Positions 6,776 through 7,697 of a stretch of 7,697 nucleotides of DNA are shown piece by piece. Location of the stretch: positions 1 to 7,697 of the forward strand of contig DASVQA010000059.1 of NCBI GenBank assembly GCA_036389375.1, written 5' to 3'. Each line of letters starts with the position of its first letter. Position 1 is the stretch's first letter. The DNA is from QHXQ01 sp036389375. Lineage in GTDB: Bacteria; Acidobacteriota; Blastocatellia; Pyrinomonadales; Pyrinomonadaceae. A program made the translations under genes and the position numbers. Under the pieces are notes generated by a model, which saw nothing but the letters and a program-made list of their open reading frames with translations, searched no databases and was not told the DNA's origin.

Positions 6776-7697
<922 letters not shown>

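Overview
The window is GC-rich bacterial DNA in which every supported gene is on the + strand. It most likely comes from an Acidobacteriota genome, possibly class Blastocatellia. The basis is an Oar-like TonB-dependent outer-membrane protein with the YELPFG, GW…QSG and terminal RFNF signatures common in that phylum, plus a small secreted protein of a type I associate with the same group. The assignment rests on protein style only; there is no rRNA or other marker here.

Left part (1-2999): the window opens inside a large outer-membrane beta-barrel gene (about 589 C-terminal residues present). It ends at an 18-bp perfect hairpin terminator. A GC-rich spacer follows, then a stand-alone gene for a 240-residue exported protein of unknown function (start 2084, strong ribosome binding site). 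That gene is closed by a second hairpin terminator. These two genes look like separate transcription units.

Right part (3000-7697): four co-directional genes form a probable operon. They encode a polytopic membrane protein, a DUF4129 protein, a DUF4350 protein and a MoxR-type AAA+ ATPase that runs off the right edge. This is a recognisable conserved cluster in many bacteria, often continued by a DUF58 (VWA-like) gene, which would be expected just beyond the window. Topology read from the sequences puts the DUF4129 domain and the C-terminal tail of the DUF4350 protein in the cytosol, where the MoxR ATPase acts. The GATase-like part of the DUF4350 protein and the helical N-terminus of the DUF4129 protein would be outside. 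A membrane complex remodelled by the ATPase is a reasonable inference, but its substrate is unknown.

The most unusual non-coding feature is a 77-bp near-perfect palindrome (5150-5226) that fills almost all of the gap between the DUF4129 and DUF4350 genes. Its arms carry GAGTC/GACTC units at a 9-nt period, and it ends 8 nt before the DUF4350 start codon. No CRISPR array, tRNA, rRNA, transposase or phage gene was seen. I do not see a wholly new system, but the cluster is functionally uncharacterised and the palindrome deserves a genome-wide look.
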